Shown one piece after another: positions 11,921-19,138 of a stretch of DNA of 64,000 nucleotides; the first letter of the stretch is position 1; the number at the start of each line of letters is the position of its first letter. This DNA is from Saccharothrix australiensis (GTDB lineage Bacteria > Actinomycetota > Actinomycetes > Mycobacteriales > Pseudonocardiaceae). The notes below the pieces were generated by a model, which was not told the origin of the DNA, ran no database searches, and saw only the letters and a list, made by a program, of their open reading frames with translations. Position numbers and translations under genes: made by a program. The stretch spans positions 3,931,501 through 3,995,500 of the forward strand of contig NZ_RBXO01000001.1 in NCBI RefSeq assembly GCF_003634935.1. The letters are read 5' to 3'.

Positions 11921-12141
11921 GCGAGGCCGCGTCGGCCTGTCACGCCCGATTCCCCGCCGATCACGCTCTTCGATCGGCGGGGAATCAGGCGTGATGGGCC
12001 GACTTCTGGCGGCCGAGCCTGCCGTCTGCGGAGCAGCGGCAATTCAACACAGCGGGGAATCAGGCGTGATGGGCCGACTTCTGGCGGCCGAGCCCGCCTC
12101 GGCGGAGCCGAGGCGGCAATCGGACACAGCATTCAACACAG
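11921..12141. repeat. Dispersed palindromic repeat, copy A (forward, partly duplicated)
   Basis: One of four copies of a ~130-bp element (others at 22216, 23563 and 23777). It runs from GCGAGGCCGCGTCGGCCTGT to a CAACACAG end. The core hairpin pairs 11941-11962 with 11970-11991: CACGCC at one outer edge with GGCGTG at the other, CCCCGCCGATC with GATCGGCGGGG. The right half is duplicated: 42 bp at 11978-12019 recur at 12053-12094. It fills most of the 335-bp gap between the nitroreductase and SDR genes. No protein is encoded. Confidence 0.85.
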
Positions 12142-12201
12142 TTCGTAGATTTGCGAACTATGGGTCCCTGCGGCTAGGTTCAAGTTCGTCATACGACGAA
12201 C
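12140..12201 (+). promoter_or_regulatory. Promoter of the SDR gene flanked by two operator-like repeats
   Basis: TTGCGA (12151-12156) and TAGGTT (12175-12180) form a -35/-10 pair with an 18-bp spacer. The -35 is inside inverted repeat AGTTCG-N8-CGAACT (12140-12159). A second repeat, GTTCGTC-ATAC-GACGAAC (12184-12201), covers the expected start site. Both share GTTCG half-sites, so one dimeric repressor, probably TetR-type, could occupy both. No regulator gene is adjacent. Confidence 0.65.
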
Positions 12202-12221
12202 GTCGAACAAGGGGGTTCCGG

Positions 12222-12959
12222 GTGAACCGGGAGCTGGACAAGCAGGTCGCGCTGGTCACCGGCAGCACGACGGGCATCGGGCGGGAGACCGCCCGGCTGC
12301 TCGCGGCGGCCGGCGCGGAGGTCGTCGTGTCGGGCCGCGACGCCGAGCGCGGCGCGGAGACCGTCGCCGCGATCGAAGCGGACGGCGGGCAGGCGCGGTT
12401 CGTGGCGGCCGACCTGGCGGACCTCGCGTCCGTGCGGCGGCTGGCCGACGCGGTGGGGGAGGTCGACGTGCTGGTCAACAACGCCGGCATCTTCCCGTTC
12501 GCGCCGACCGCCGACCAGGAGTTGGAGCCCTACGAGCGGTTGTTCGACGTGAACGTGCGCGCGCCGTTCTTCCTCACCGCCGCGCTCGCGCCGCGCATGG
12601 TCGCGAAGGGTGGCGGCAGCATCGTCAACATCTCCACCGTGGTCACCGCGATCGGCCTGCCCGGCGCGGCCGTGTACAGCGCGACCAAGGCGGCGCTGGA
12701 GTCGCTGACCCGCACGTGGGCCGCCGAGTTCGGCGGCGGTGGTGTGCGGGTGAACGCCGTGGCGCCCGGCCCGACGCTGACCGACACCGTGCTGGCGACC
12801 ACCGCCGACGTCGCCAGGCAGCAGGCCGAGGCCAGCCTGCTGGGTCGGGTGGCCGAGCCGGGGGAGATCGCGGAGGCGGTGCTGTTCCTGGCGTCGTCGC
12901 GGGCGGCTTACGTCACCGGTGTGACGCTCATGGTGGACGGCGGCCTCGCGATCGCCTGA
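12222..12959 (+). CDS. Short-chain dehydrogenase/reductase
   Basis: Classical SDR of 245 aa, NAD(P)-dependent oxidoreductase. The cofactor motif is TGSTTGIG (residues ~14-21), followed by NNAG near 92. The catalytic residues are Ser in NISTVV and Y-x3-K in VYSATK. The C-terminal GVTLMVDGGLAIA is typical of the FabG-like group. The substrate (alcohol, ketone or acyl) is not predictable. GTG start at 12222 after the purine-rich ACAAGGGGGTTCCGG. The twin operators upstream imply ligand-controlled expression. Confidence 0.93.
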   Translation: MNRELDKQVALVTGSTTGIGRETARLLAAAGAEVVVSGRDAERGAETVAAIEADGGQARFVAADLADLASVRRLADAVGEVDVLVNNAGIFPFAPTADQELEPYERLFDVNVRAPFFLTAALAPRMVAKGGGSIVNISTVVTAIGLPGAAVYSATKAALESLTRTWAAEFGGGGVRVNAVAPGPTLTDTVLATTADVARQQAEASLLGRVAEPGEIAEAVLFLASSRAAYVTGVTLMVDGGLAIA

Positions 12960-13038
12960 CGGCCTCGATCCAACCGGCCTTCAATAAGGAAATTCCACCT
13001 ACTCCACCGTGCGCGGCCGAGAATCGGCCCCGACGTGC

Positions 13039-13084
13039 CGATCCGCCGCGTGCGCCGGGATTGTCCGGTGCACGCGGCGGATCG
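13039..13084. terminator. Bidirectional terminator hairpin
   Basis: A 19-bp stem with one G-U pair, 13039-13057 with 13066-13084, and an 8-nt loop. It lies between the convergent SDR gene and the Asp/Trp-rich protein gene. Confidence 0.7.
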
Positions 13085-13138
13085 TCATCTCACTGGGTAC
13101 CGTCTTGCGTCATTACGACTGCCGATGAACTGCTGGGC

Positions 13139-13612
13139 TCAGCCCTCGGCGTGGGATTCGGTGTCCGAGGCGAACGCGCCATCCGGGCCGGCGAACGCGA
13201 TCTCCTGCTCGAAGCTGGCGCTCGGGTCGTCGTCCCAGTCCCAACCGTCGTGGCCGCCGTTGTAGTCGGCGTCCCCGTTGTCGTCACCGTTGTCGTCGTC
13301 CCAGTCGTCGCCGTTGTCGTCATCCCAGCCGTTGTCCCAGTCGTCGTCCCAGTCGTCGTCGGCGTTCGCGGACGACGATGTGTCGCTGGCGGCGGCGCCC
13401 TGGTCGGTGGCGATCGCCCACTCCTCGCTGAAGTAGGCGTTGCCGTCGCCGTCGGCGCCCGAGTGCACCTCGTGGGCGATCGAGCCGTGCTGGCCCGCGG
13501 CAGCGGCTTCGTGATCGAATTCGGTCTCGGCGGCGTAGGCCAGGCTGGCCGCGCCGAGCAGAATGGGTGCGGTGAGCGTGCCGGCGGCAATCAAGCGGCA
13601 GATGTTGCGCAT
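13139..13612 (-). CDS. Secreted Asp/Trp/Gly-rich repeat protein
   Basis: 157 aa, with a strong AAGGAGG ribosome site 5 bp before the ATG and a clean Sec signal (MRNICRLIAAGTLTAPILL, cut after LAYAAE). The mature protein is very acidic. Its middle (about 83-120) is a run of DDDW, DNGDD and DDNGD units, flanked by two related modules (HSGADGDGNAYFSEEWAIATDQGAAASDT and SASFEQEIAFAGPDGAFASDTESHAEG). I recognise no family. Acidic repeats of this kind often bind Ca2+, but no EF-hand or haemolysin repeat is visible, so the role is unknown. The repeat DNA is CCCAGTCGTCGTC-type and likely prone to slippage. Confidence 0.75.
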   Translation of the reverse strand: MRNICRLIAAGTLTAPILLGAASLAYAAETEFDHEAAAAGQHGSIAHEVHSGADGDGNAYFSEEWAIATDQGAAASDTSSSANADDDWDDDWDNGWDDDNGDDWDDDNGDDNGDADYNGGHDGWDWDDDPSASFEQEIAFAGPDGAFASDTESHAEG

Positions 13613-14047
13613 GGGTTCCTCCTTGAGATTTTGGCCATGCCGTCACATCGTCGCCTCATCCGCCGAACTTGTGCATCACGAGGTCTTCGATCGTGTTTCC
13701 GATTCATACCTTCGAGGGCGTGTCCAGGGTTCTCGACACGGAATGCAGTGATAGTGCGCTCGTTGAATCCCTAATTCGGTGACGCCGGTCGGGACTCGGC
13801 CGGTGTAGTGGCGTAAACGTTCGCAGGTCAGGGGCACACCGCCCGCGCCGCGGCACGGGGCGAAGGAACACACACCGTGACAGGAGCGCCGTTCAGGACC
13901 GTGCACTCGTATCGCGTGCACGGAGGGCACCTGCACCGCGCATGCGCGGCGGTCCGGGTGGGGAGCGCGTCCGACCGCCCACCGCTTCCGCCCGGACGCC
14001 CGCGGTGGACGGGTGCACCGCGCCGGGGATCGGGGAACAGTACCGGC
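13613..14047. other. Intergenic region before the GCS2-type ligase gene
   Basis: 435 bp without a convincing gene. It carries the promoter side of the Asp-rich protein gene, an AT-richer stretch at 13670-13770, and TGGCGTAAACGTTCGC near 13808, which could belong to a promoter. An open frame continuous with the ligase extends upstream to about 13877, but the extension is Arg/Pro-rich and unlike the family, so it is read as untranslated. Confidence 0.5.
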
Positions 14048-15166
14048 ATGACAGCCCGGACGACCGCCGCCGCCACCCCGTCGCAGAGCACGACGACCGT
14101 CGGCGTCGAAGAGGAGTTCCTGCTGGTGGACGCGACCACCCGGCAGACCGCCGCGCGAGCGGCCGACGTGCTCGCGCGGACGCCCGCCCTGCCGGCGGGC
14201 GCGAAGGTCGACCGCGAGCTGCTGACCACGCAGGTCGAGTTCGCCAGCGGGGTGTGCACGGACCTCGACGAGCTGCACGGGCAGCTGCTGGCCGGCCGCC
14301 GGGCGCTGGTGGCGGCGGCCGGCGCGGAGGGCGCGCTGGTGGTCCCCTCCGGGACGCCCGTCCTCGCCGGGCCGGTGCCGCCGCTCGCCGAGGGCGACCG
14401 CTTCACCCGGATCTCCGCCCTCTACGGCGGCCAGGTCGCCGACTACCAGTGCTGCGGGTGCCACGTCCACGTCGGCGTGCCGGACCGCGACACGGCGGTC
14501 GCCGTGGTCAACCACCTCCGTCCGTGGCTGCCGACCCTGCTCGCGCTGTCGGTCAACTCGCCGTTCGCGGCCGGCCGGGACACGGGCTTCGGCAGCTGGC
14601 GGATGGTCGAGCAGGCGAGGTTCCCCGGTTCCGGGGTCCCGCCGAGGTTCGGGTCGGCGGCCGAGCACGACGCGGCGGTGGCGCGGCTCGCGGAGTGCGG
14701 CGTCCTGGTCGACGAGGCGATGACGTTCTGGCTGGCCCGCCCGTCGCCGCGGTACCCGACGGTCGAGGTGCGGGCCGCCGACGCGGCGGTCACCGCGGCG
14801 GACGCCGTGCTCCAGGCGGGGCTGACGCGGGCGCTGGTGGACGCGGCGCTCGCCGACCTCGCGGCCGGGCGCGAGGCCCCTGCGCTCGACGACCAGGTGC
14901 TGGCCGCGGCCGTGTGGTCGGCGGCCCGGCACGGCCTGGGCGGTCCCGGCGTCGACCCGTGGCGCGGCGTCCCGGTGCCCGCCGCGGACCTGCTGCGGCG
15001 GCTGGTCGAGCACGTGTCGTACGACGGCCCGGTGTGGTCGGTGGTGGCGGGCGGCACCGGCGCGGACCGGCAGCGCCGCGCGGCCGACGGCGGCCCGGTG
15101 GCGGTGGTCGACGCGTTGGCCGCCGCGTGCATCAGCGCGCCGGACGGGGGTAACCCGCGACGGTGA
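14048..15166 (+). CDS. Carboxylate-amine ligase, YbdK/GCS2 family
   Basis: 372 aa ATP-dependent ligase of the glutamate-cysteine ligase type 2 fold. It starts with the family signature TVGVEEEFLLVD and continues with QVEFASGVCTDL, CCGCHVHVGVPD (metal- and substrate-binding His) and SVNSPFAAGRDTGFGSWRM. Such enzymes join a carboxylate such as glutamate to an amine. Weak gamma-glutamylcysteine activity is known for some, and many actinomycete copies have no assigned substrate. ATG at 14048. The stop overlaps the GTG of the next gene (GTGA), so the two products are probably made together. Confidence 0.88.
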   Translation: MTARTTAAATPSQSTTTVGVEEEFLLVDATTRQTAARAADVLARTPALPAGAKVDRELLTTQVEFASGVCTDLDELHGQLLAGRRALVAAAGAEGALVVPSGTPVLAGPVPPLAEGDRFTRISALYGGQVADYQCCGCHVHVGVPDRDTAVAVVNHLRPWLPTLLALSVNSPFAAGRDTGFGSWRMVEQARFPGSGVPPRFGSAAEHDAAVARLAECGVLVDEAMTFWLARPSPRYPTVEVRAADAAVTAADAVLQAGLTRALVDAALADLAAGREAPALDDQVLAAAVWSAARHGLGGPGVDPWRGVPVPAADLLRRLVEHVSYDGPVWSVVAGGTGADRQRRAADGGPVAVVDALAAACISAPDGGNPRR

Positions 15167-16164
15167 CGCACATGCCGGGCCTCGAAACGCCCACCCTGCC
15201 CGCGCCGCGCGGACCCGTGTCCGCCGCCGTCGTGGAGGCGCTGCGGACCGATCCGCCGCCCGCGGCCCTGCCGACGGCGCGGGCGCGGGACGCCGACCCG
15301 TACGGCGAAGACCTCCACCTGGCCCTCCAGGTCTGCTACGAGCTGCACTACCGGGGCTTCCGCGGCGTCTCGCCGGACTGGGAGTGGGAACCGGACCTGC
15401 TGCGCCTGCGCGCCGTGCTGGAACGGGTGTTCCTGGACGCGCTGCACGCCGACCTGCCCGGTCGGCCGGGCGTCGACGACGTCCTGGCCGAACTGCTGGT
15501 GGAGCCGGTCGACGGCACGGGCGTGAGCCACCACCTGCGCGACGGCGGCGAGTGGTGGCAGATGCGGGAGTACCTGGTCCACCGGTCCGTCTACCACCTC
15601 AAGGAGGCCGACCCGCACGCGTGGGCGATCCCGCGGCTGCGCGGGACGGCGAAGGCCGCGCTGGTGGCCGTGGAGTTCGACGAGTACGGCGGCGGGCGCG
15701 GCGAGCGGATGCACTCCCAGCTGTACGCGCGCCTGCTGGCCGGCGCGGGCCTGGAGACGGGCTACCTGCACTACCTGGAGCACGTGCCCGCGCCGATGCT
15801 CGCAACGGTCAACCTGATGTCGCTGTGCGGCCTGCACCAGGGGCTGCGCGGTGCGCTGGTGGGCCACTTCGCCGCCGCGGAGATCACCACCGCGCCCAGC
15901 GCCGCCCGGATGGCGAAGGCGCTGGAGCGGATGGCCGCGCACCCGGACTGCGTCGAGTTCTTCACCGAGCACATCGAGGCGGACGCGGTGCACGAGCAGG
16001 TGATGCGCCACGACGTCGTCGGCGACCTGGTGGCGCGGGAGCCGGAGACGGCCGACGCCGTGGTGTTCGGCGTGCGGGCGACCGAGCTGCTGGAGCAGCG
16101 GCTGGGCGACCACCTGCTGGGCGCGTGGAAGAACGGCGAGAGCAGCCTCCTCCGGCCACTCTGA
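15163..16164 (+). CDS. Haem-oxygenase-like iron-containing redox enzyme
   Basis: 333 aa, all-helical protein of the haem-oxygenase-like, iron-containing redox enzyme superfamily. Candidate iron ligands lie on helices: LQVCYELHYRGF (~50-61), REYLVHRSVYHLKEADPHAW (~130-150), VEFDEYGGG with RMHSQLYARLL (~172-192), and FFTEHIEADAVHEQVMRH (~267-284). The E/H-rich last helix is typical of the family. Known relatives are non-haem diiron oxygenases that act on amines, fatty acids or amino acids. The GTGA overlap with the upstream ligase (15163-15166) argues for a joint pathway. Product unknown. An ATG at 15172 is an alternative start. Confidence 0.85.
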   Translation: MTHMPGLETPTLPAPRGPVSAAVVEALRTDPPPAALPTARARDADPYGEDLHLALQVCYELHYRGFRGVSPDWEWEPDLLRLRAVLERVFLDALHADLPGRPGVDDVLAELLVEPVDGTGVSHHLRDGGEWWQMREYLVHRSVYHLKEADPHAWAIPRLRGTAKAALVAVEFDEYGGGRGERMHSQLYARLLAGAGLETGYLHYLEHVPAPMLATVNLMSLCGLHQGLRGALVGHFAAAEITTAPSAARMAKALERMAAHPDCVEFFTEHIEADAVHEQVMRHDVVGDLVAREPETADAVVFGVRATELLEQRLGDHLLGAWKNGESSLLRPL

Positions 16165-16321
16165 CGAGCCCAGCCACTCCGACGACGCGACGAAGGCGAA
16201 GGCCGGGGACGACAGCGGGGAACGGCGCTTGCGGCCCCGTGGGCGTCGGCGCTCGCGGTGGCGTCCGGTCATGGCCGCCGTCGGCGGGATGTCGGGTCGG
16301 CGGGATGGGTCGGCGCGATGG

Positions 16322-16519
16322 TCAGCGTCGGCGCTTGCGGTGGCTCGTGTCGCACCACGGGTAGCGCTTGCTGCGCCGGCACACGCACACCGCGACCACG
16401 AACCGGTCGGAGGTGACGGTCGTCCCGTCCTCTTGGACGATCTCCACCGGTCCCTCGACCAGCAGCGGGCCGCCGGGCACCGGGGTGATCCGGCGGCGGT
16501 CCTCACTCGGCGTCGGCAC
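16322..16519 (-). CDS. CDGSH-type iron-sulfur protein
   Basis: 65 aa. The C-terminus carries CVCRRSKRYPWCDTSH, the C-x-C-x2-S-x3-P-x-C-D-x-S/T-H pattern that binds a 2Fe-2S cluster with three Cys and one His. The usual Gly of CDGSH is Thr here. Role: electron transfer or cluster handling in the cytosol. The GTG at 16519 lies inside the 3' end of the methyltransferase gene (17-bp overlap), so the two are coupled. The basic RKRRR tail ends at the stop. Confidence 0.85.
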   Translation of the reverse strand: MPTPSEDRRRITPVPGGPLLVEGPVEIVQEDGTTVTSDRFVVAVCVCRRSKRYPWCDTSHRKRRR

Positions 16520-17150
16520 GGACCACCACCAGTTCCTCGTGATCCTGCCCGGCCTGGACGAACCCGCGCGCCCGCAACCAGTCCAGGCGGGAGCGCAGCA
16601 CGGGTCCGAACCGGACGCTCCGCCGCGCGACCACCGACGCCTTGAGCCCGGCACCGCGCAACTGGCGCAGCGTCACGTCCTCGCGGCACATCGTGGAGTG
16701 CACGACCAGCGCCATGCCCTGGTCGGCCAGCAGCAGCGGCAGCACCGCGCACAACCGGTCCAGTACGGACCTCCCTCGCGGCCCGGCGTCCCACGCCCTG
16801 GCGGCGCCGCGGTCGGCCGTGTCGTCCGCCGGCACGTACGGCGGGTTGGCCAGCACCACGTCGAACCGGCCCGCGCCGACCAGGTCGCCGAAGTCCCCGC
16901 GCCGGGCCCGCACGGGCAGCCCGCGGACGCGACCGTTGAACCAGGCCGAGAGCACGGCCCGGCGGCTCCGGTCCACGGCGGTCACCTCGCCCGCGCCGGC
17001 CAGCCCCGCCGCGACACCGAGCGCGCCGGTGCCCGCGCAGGCGTCCAGCACCCGTGCGCCGCGTGGCACGCCGGCCACGGCGAGGGCTTCCGCCACCAGC
17101 CACGTGTCTTCCTGCGGGCGGTACACCCCTGGCGGTCTCCACAGCCACAT
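16503..17150 (-). CDS. HemK/PrmC-like class I methyltransferase
   Basis: 215 aa SAM-dependent methyltransferase. Motif I is VLDACAGTGALGVAAG (~33-48), and the catalytic NPPY is in VVLANPPYVPADD (~104). NPPY marks enzymes that methylate planar amides or amines, such as the Gln of release factors (PrmC/HemK2 group) or nucleobases. The opening MWLWRPPGVYRPQEDTWLV is characteristic of the short HemK2-like branch. Start at ATG 17150; the open frame extends further upstream but is Arg-rich and lacks the family pattern. It is followed by an overlapping CDGSH gene. Confidence 0.88.
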   Translation of the reverse strand: MWLWRPPGVYRPQEDTWLVAEALAVAGVPRGARVLDACAGTGALGVAAGLAGAGEVTAVDRSRRAVLSAWFNGRVRGLPVRARRGDFGDLVGAGRFDVVLANPPYVPADDTADRGAARAWDAGPRGRSVLDRLCAVLPLLLADQGMALVVHSTMCREDVTLRQLRGAGLKASVVARRSVRFGPVLRSRLDWLRARGFVQAGQDHEELVVVRADAE

Positions 17151-17511
17151 GGAACGAAGATTCCCCGCACCACCCCGACCAAACGGCGAAGTCCGCCGTG
17201 GACCGCCGCGCCGCGCCGGCCGGCACGCGCCGCGCGGTGCCGCCGAACGCCCACTCCCGCGCCGAGGGTGTTCGGGTGCGTTCGGTTCCGCCGCGCATGC
17301 CCGCACGGATCGCGAACGCGTGTGCGACAGGTGTTCGGAGGTGTTCGATCCGGACGGCGGACCGGTCGCCGGACCCGGCCCTGCACGATCCGTGTCCGGT
17401 CCGATTCAGAGGCCACGAAAGGGTTCCGGCGGGGCCGCTGGTCTGGCGCGGCGCGCCGGCAGCGCCCACAGTGGCGGGTAGACCAGTCGGAGTAGTCGGG
17501 CGAGGCGAACC
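17151..17511. other. Divergent intergenic region
   Basis: 361 bp between the methyltransferase (minus) and USP (plus) genes. It contains several GTGTTCGG/GTTCGG direct repeats (about 17265-17350) that could be regulator half-sites. A purine-rich site, GGGCGAGGCGAACC, lies directly before the USP ATG. No gene seen. Confidence 0.4.
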
Positions 17512-18186
17512 ATGTCCAAAGTGATCGCGGCGGAACCGGTCGGGTGGCTCCCACGGCAGAGGGGGGCCCGGCGCACCACCCGTGCGGTCGCGGTCGGGGA
17601 GGACGGCACACCGGCCACGCGCCGCGCGGCGGCGTGGGCCGAGCGGTACGCGGCGGTCATGGGCGTCGAACTGGTGTCCGTGCCACCGGAGGAGTTGCGC
17701 ACGGTGGACTGCGCGATGCTGGTCGTCGGCCCGCACGGCGAGCCGTTCCGCCCGCGCGGGTACGCGGCGGCGGCCGAGAACCCGGAGCGCGCGCTGGTCG
17801 TCGTGCGCGGCCTGCCGGAGCCGCGCACGGGCGTCGTGACGGCCGCGGTGGGCGGGGCGGCCGACACCGGGGTGCTGTCGGCCGCGGCGGCGTTCTGCCG
17901 GGCGAGCGGCGCGCGGCTGCGGGTGCTGCACGTGCACCACAACTTCGGCGGCGTCGCGGAGTCGGCCGAACCGGACGACGCGCCGCTGCGCCGGGCGCTC
18001 GCGTTCCTGGAGGTGGTGGCGGCCGACCTGACGCCGGCCGTGGTGCTGGACGGGCGCGAGCCGCACGACGTGCTGGCCGCGCCGGTCAGCGACCTGGTGG
18101 TGGTGGGCCGAGGTCCCGCCGGCGGCCTCGGGCGGATGGCGCGCACCGCGCTCTACCACTCGGCGTGCCCGGTGCTCATCCCCTGA
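17512..18186 (+). CDS. Universal stress protein (UspA-like)
   Basis: 224 aa, two USP-like halves. The N-terminal half begins RAVAVGEDGTPATRRAAAWAERYAAVMGVEL and lacks a nucleotide loop. The C-terminal half has VVTAAVGGAADTGVLSAAAAFCRASGARLRVLHVHHN and ends SDLVVVGRGPAGGLGRMARTALYHSACPVLIP, the family's ATP-binding and dimer strand. Residues at the G-2x-G-9x-G/S/T site are only partly kept. By family role it is a cytosolic stress-responsive nucleotide-binding protein. Lone gene. Confidence 0.85.
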   Translation: MSKVIAAEPVGWLPRQRGARRTTRAVAVGEDGTPATRRAAAWAERYAAVMGVELVSVPPEELRTVDCAMLVVGPHGEPFRPRGYAAAAENPERALVVVRGLPEPRTGVVTAAVGGAADTGVLSAAAAFCRASGARLRVLHVHHNFGGVAESAEPDDAPLRRALAFLEVVAADLTPAVVLDGREPHDVLAAPVSDLVVVGRGPAGGLGRMARTALYHSACPVLIP

Positions 18187-18550
18187 CTCCCCTCCGGCGC
18201 GGTCGGCCGCCGGCGGCGGTCCGGCCCGGTGCGAGCGACGGTGAGCGGTCCGGCACGCGGTCGATCGGGTAGGTGCCGTGACGTACCGGGACCTGGCGTC
18301 CCGCGCCGGGCCCGACCTCGACGCGGTGGCACCCGAGCTGCACCGCGCCGTCACGGGCGGCCACGGCGTCGCGGTGCGGCTGCCGTCCACATCGGACGGT
18401 CTTCGGCCGGTGGTCGGCGCGCCCGTCCTGGAGACCCCGGCTCGACGCGGGCCGGGAGGCGCTGAGGCTGGAGGGGTCGGGTTGGCCGGGAGGTCGAGGC
18501 GTTCCCGGCGTCGCGCGGGTGACTCGCGGGAGGGGGCCTGCGACGGGCCT

Positions 18551-18905
18551 GCCCACCTGTGGAGCATCGCGGTGGAGGAGCAGTGCTGCGCCGTGTGGCC
18601 GCTGCTGGTGCTGCCGCTCGCGCGCGGCGCGTCGACCGCCGGGTCGTCCTCGCTCCGGACGAGTTCCACGCCGCACCCGGACGAGCTGCGGGAAACCGCA
18701 GCGGCGGCGAAGGACGTGGTCGACCAGTCGGCCGGGCACGCCGTGCTCCTCGACAGCGCGGTCGTGTGGGGCGCCGCGCACCAGCGCGAACGCGACAGCG
18801 CGAACGCGACAGCGCGAACGCGACGGCGAGGCCGACCGCGGCGCGGACGGCATCCACACGTGCCCTGCCGGTGCGGCCCGCTTCACGGCGTGGCTGATGG
18901 CCGAA
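18551..18905 (+). pseudogene. Remnant of an acyltransferase-3/SGNH fusion gene
   Basis: At 18551-18625 one frame reads AHLWSIAVEEQ..VWPLLVLPLAR, the hallmark of membrane acyltransferases (LWSLAVEEQFYLVWP in intact enzymes). At 18846-18905 a different frame reads DGIHTCPAGAARFTAWL, resembling the Asp-x-x-His block of the SGNH hydrolase domain that is often fused to them. Only about 220 bp separate two motifs that are normally hundreds of residues apart, and the frame changes, so this is a large internal deletion plus a frameshift. Intact homologues O-acetylate cell-surface glycans. Confidence 0.6.
18784..18825 (+). repeat. 14-bp tandem repeat, three copies
   Basis: GCGCGAACGCGACA repeated at 18784, 18798 and 18812 (the last with one change). 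It sits inside the decayed acyltransferase region and may mark the deletion junction. Confidence 0.8.
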
Positions 18906-19138
18906 CCGACGCAGCGCTACTCCGGCGTCGGCCGCACCGACCCGGCACCGGACCGCCCTCGCGATCGGAACTGTGTCCACAATGGACTGGAGCGGGCAAC
19001 CACGCCGTGTGGTGGTGTCTCATTTCGCAGGGTGGGACACGCCGCTTCGCCGACGCGCTGCCACTGTCCCGGAGCCCCCGCGAGTGGCAGGCTGTGACCA
19101 GGAGAACGCGCCGAGTTGCCTTCCGGGGGAGCGATCGC

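Larger units (their letters stand above)
18187..19138 (+). other. Long region of decayed coding sequence
   Basis: 952 bp before the amidohydrolase. A single frame is open from GTG 18278 into the amidohydrolase, but its codon use and Arg/Ser-rich content do not fit, and a Tat signal peptide only begins at 19139. Fragments of an acyltransferase and an SGNH hydrolase are readable in different frames (see the pseudogene). A 14-bp tandem repeat lies at 18784-18825. The piece from 18278 (TYRDLASRAGPDLDAVAPEL) may be the remnant of another gene that I do not recognise. Confidence 0.55.

Noticed and set aside
11221-12131. Minus-strand frame covering the nitroreductase and repeat copy A
   Set aside because: Contains repeated PPEVGPSRLIPR only because it reads through the DNA repeat; no independent coding signal.
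14443-18669. 1400-codon minus-strand frame across the ligase, USP and neighbouring genes
   Set aside because: Spans several real genes with motifs on their own frames; its translation has no family features except where it coincides with the methyltransferase.
18278-19138. N-terminal extension of the propeller amidohydrolase
   Set aside because: A Tat signal with its own ribosome site starts at 19139; the upstream frame is low-quality sequence with pseudogene fragments.
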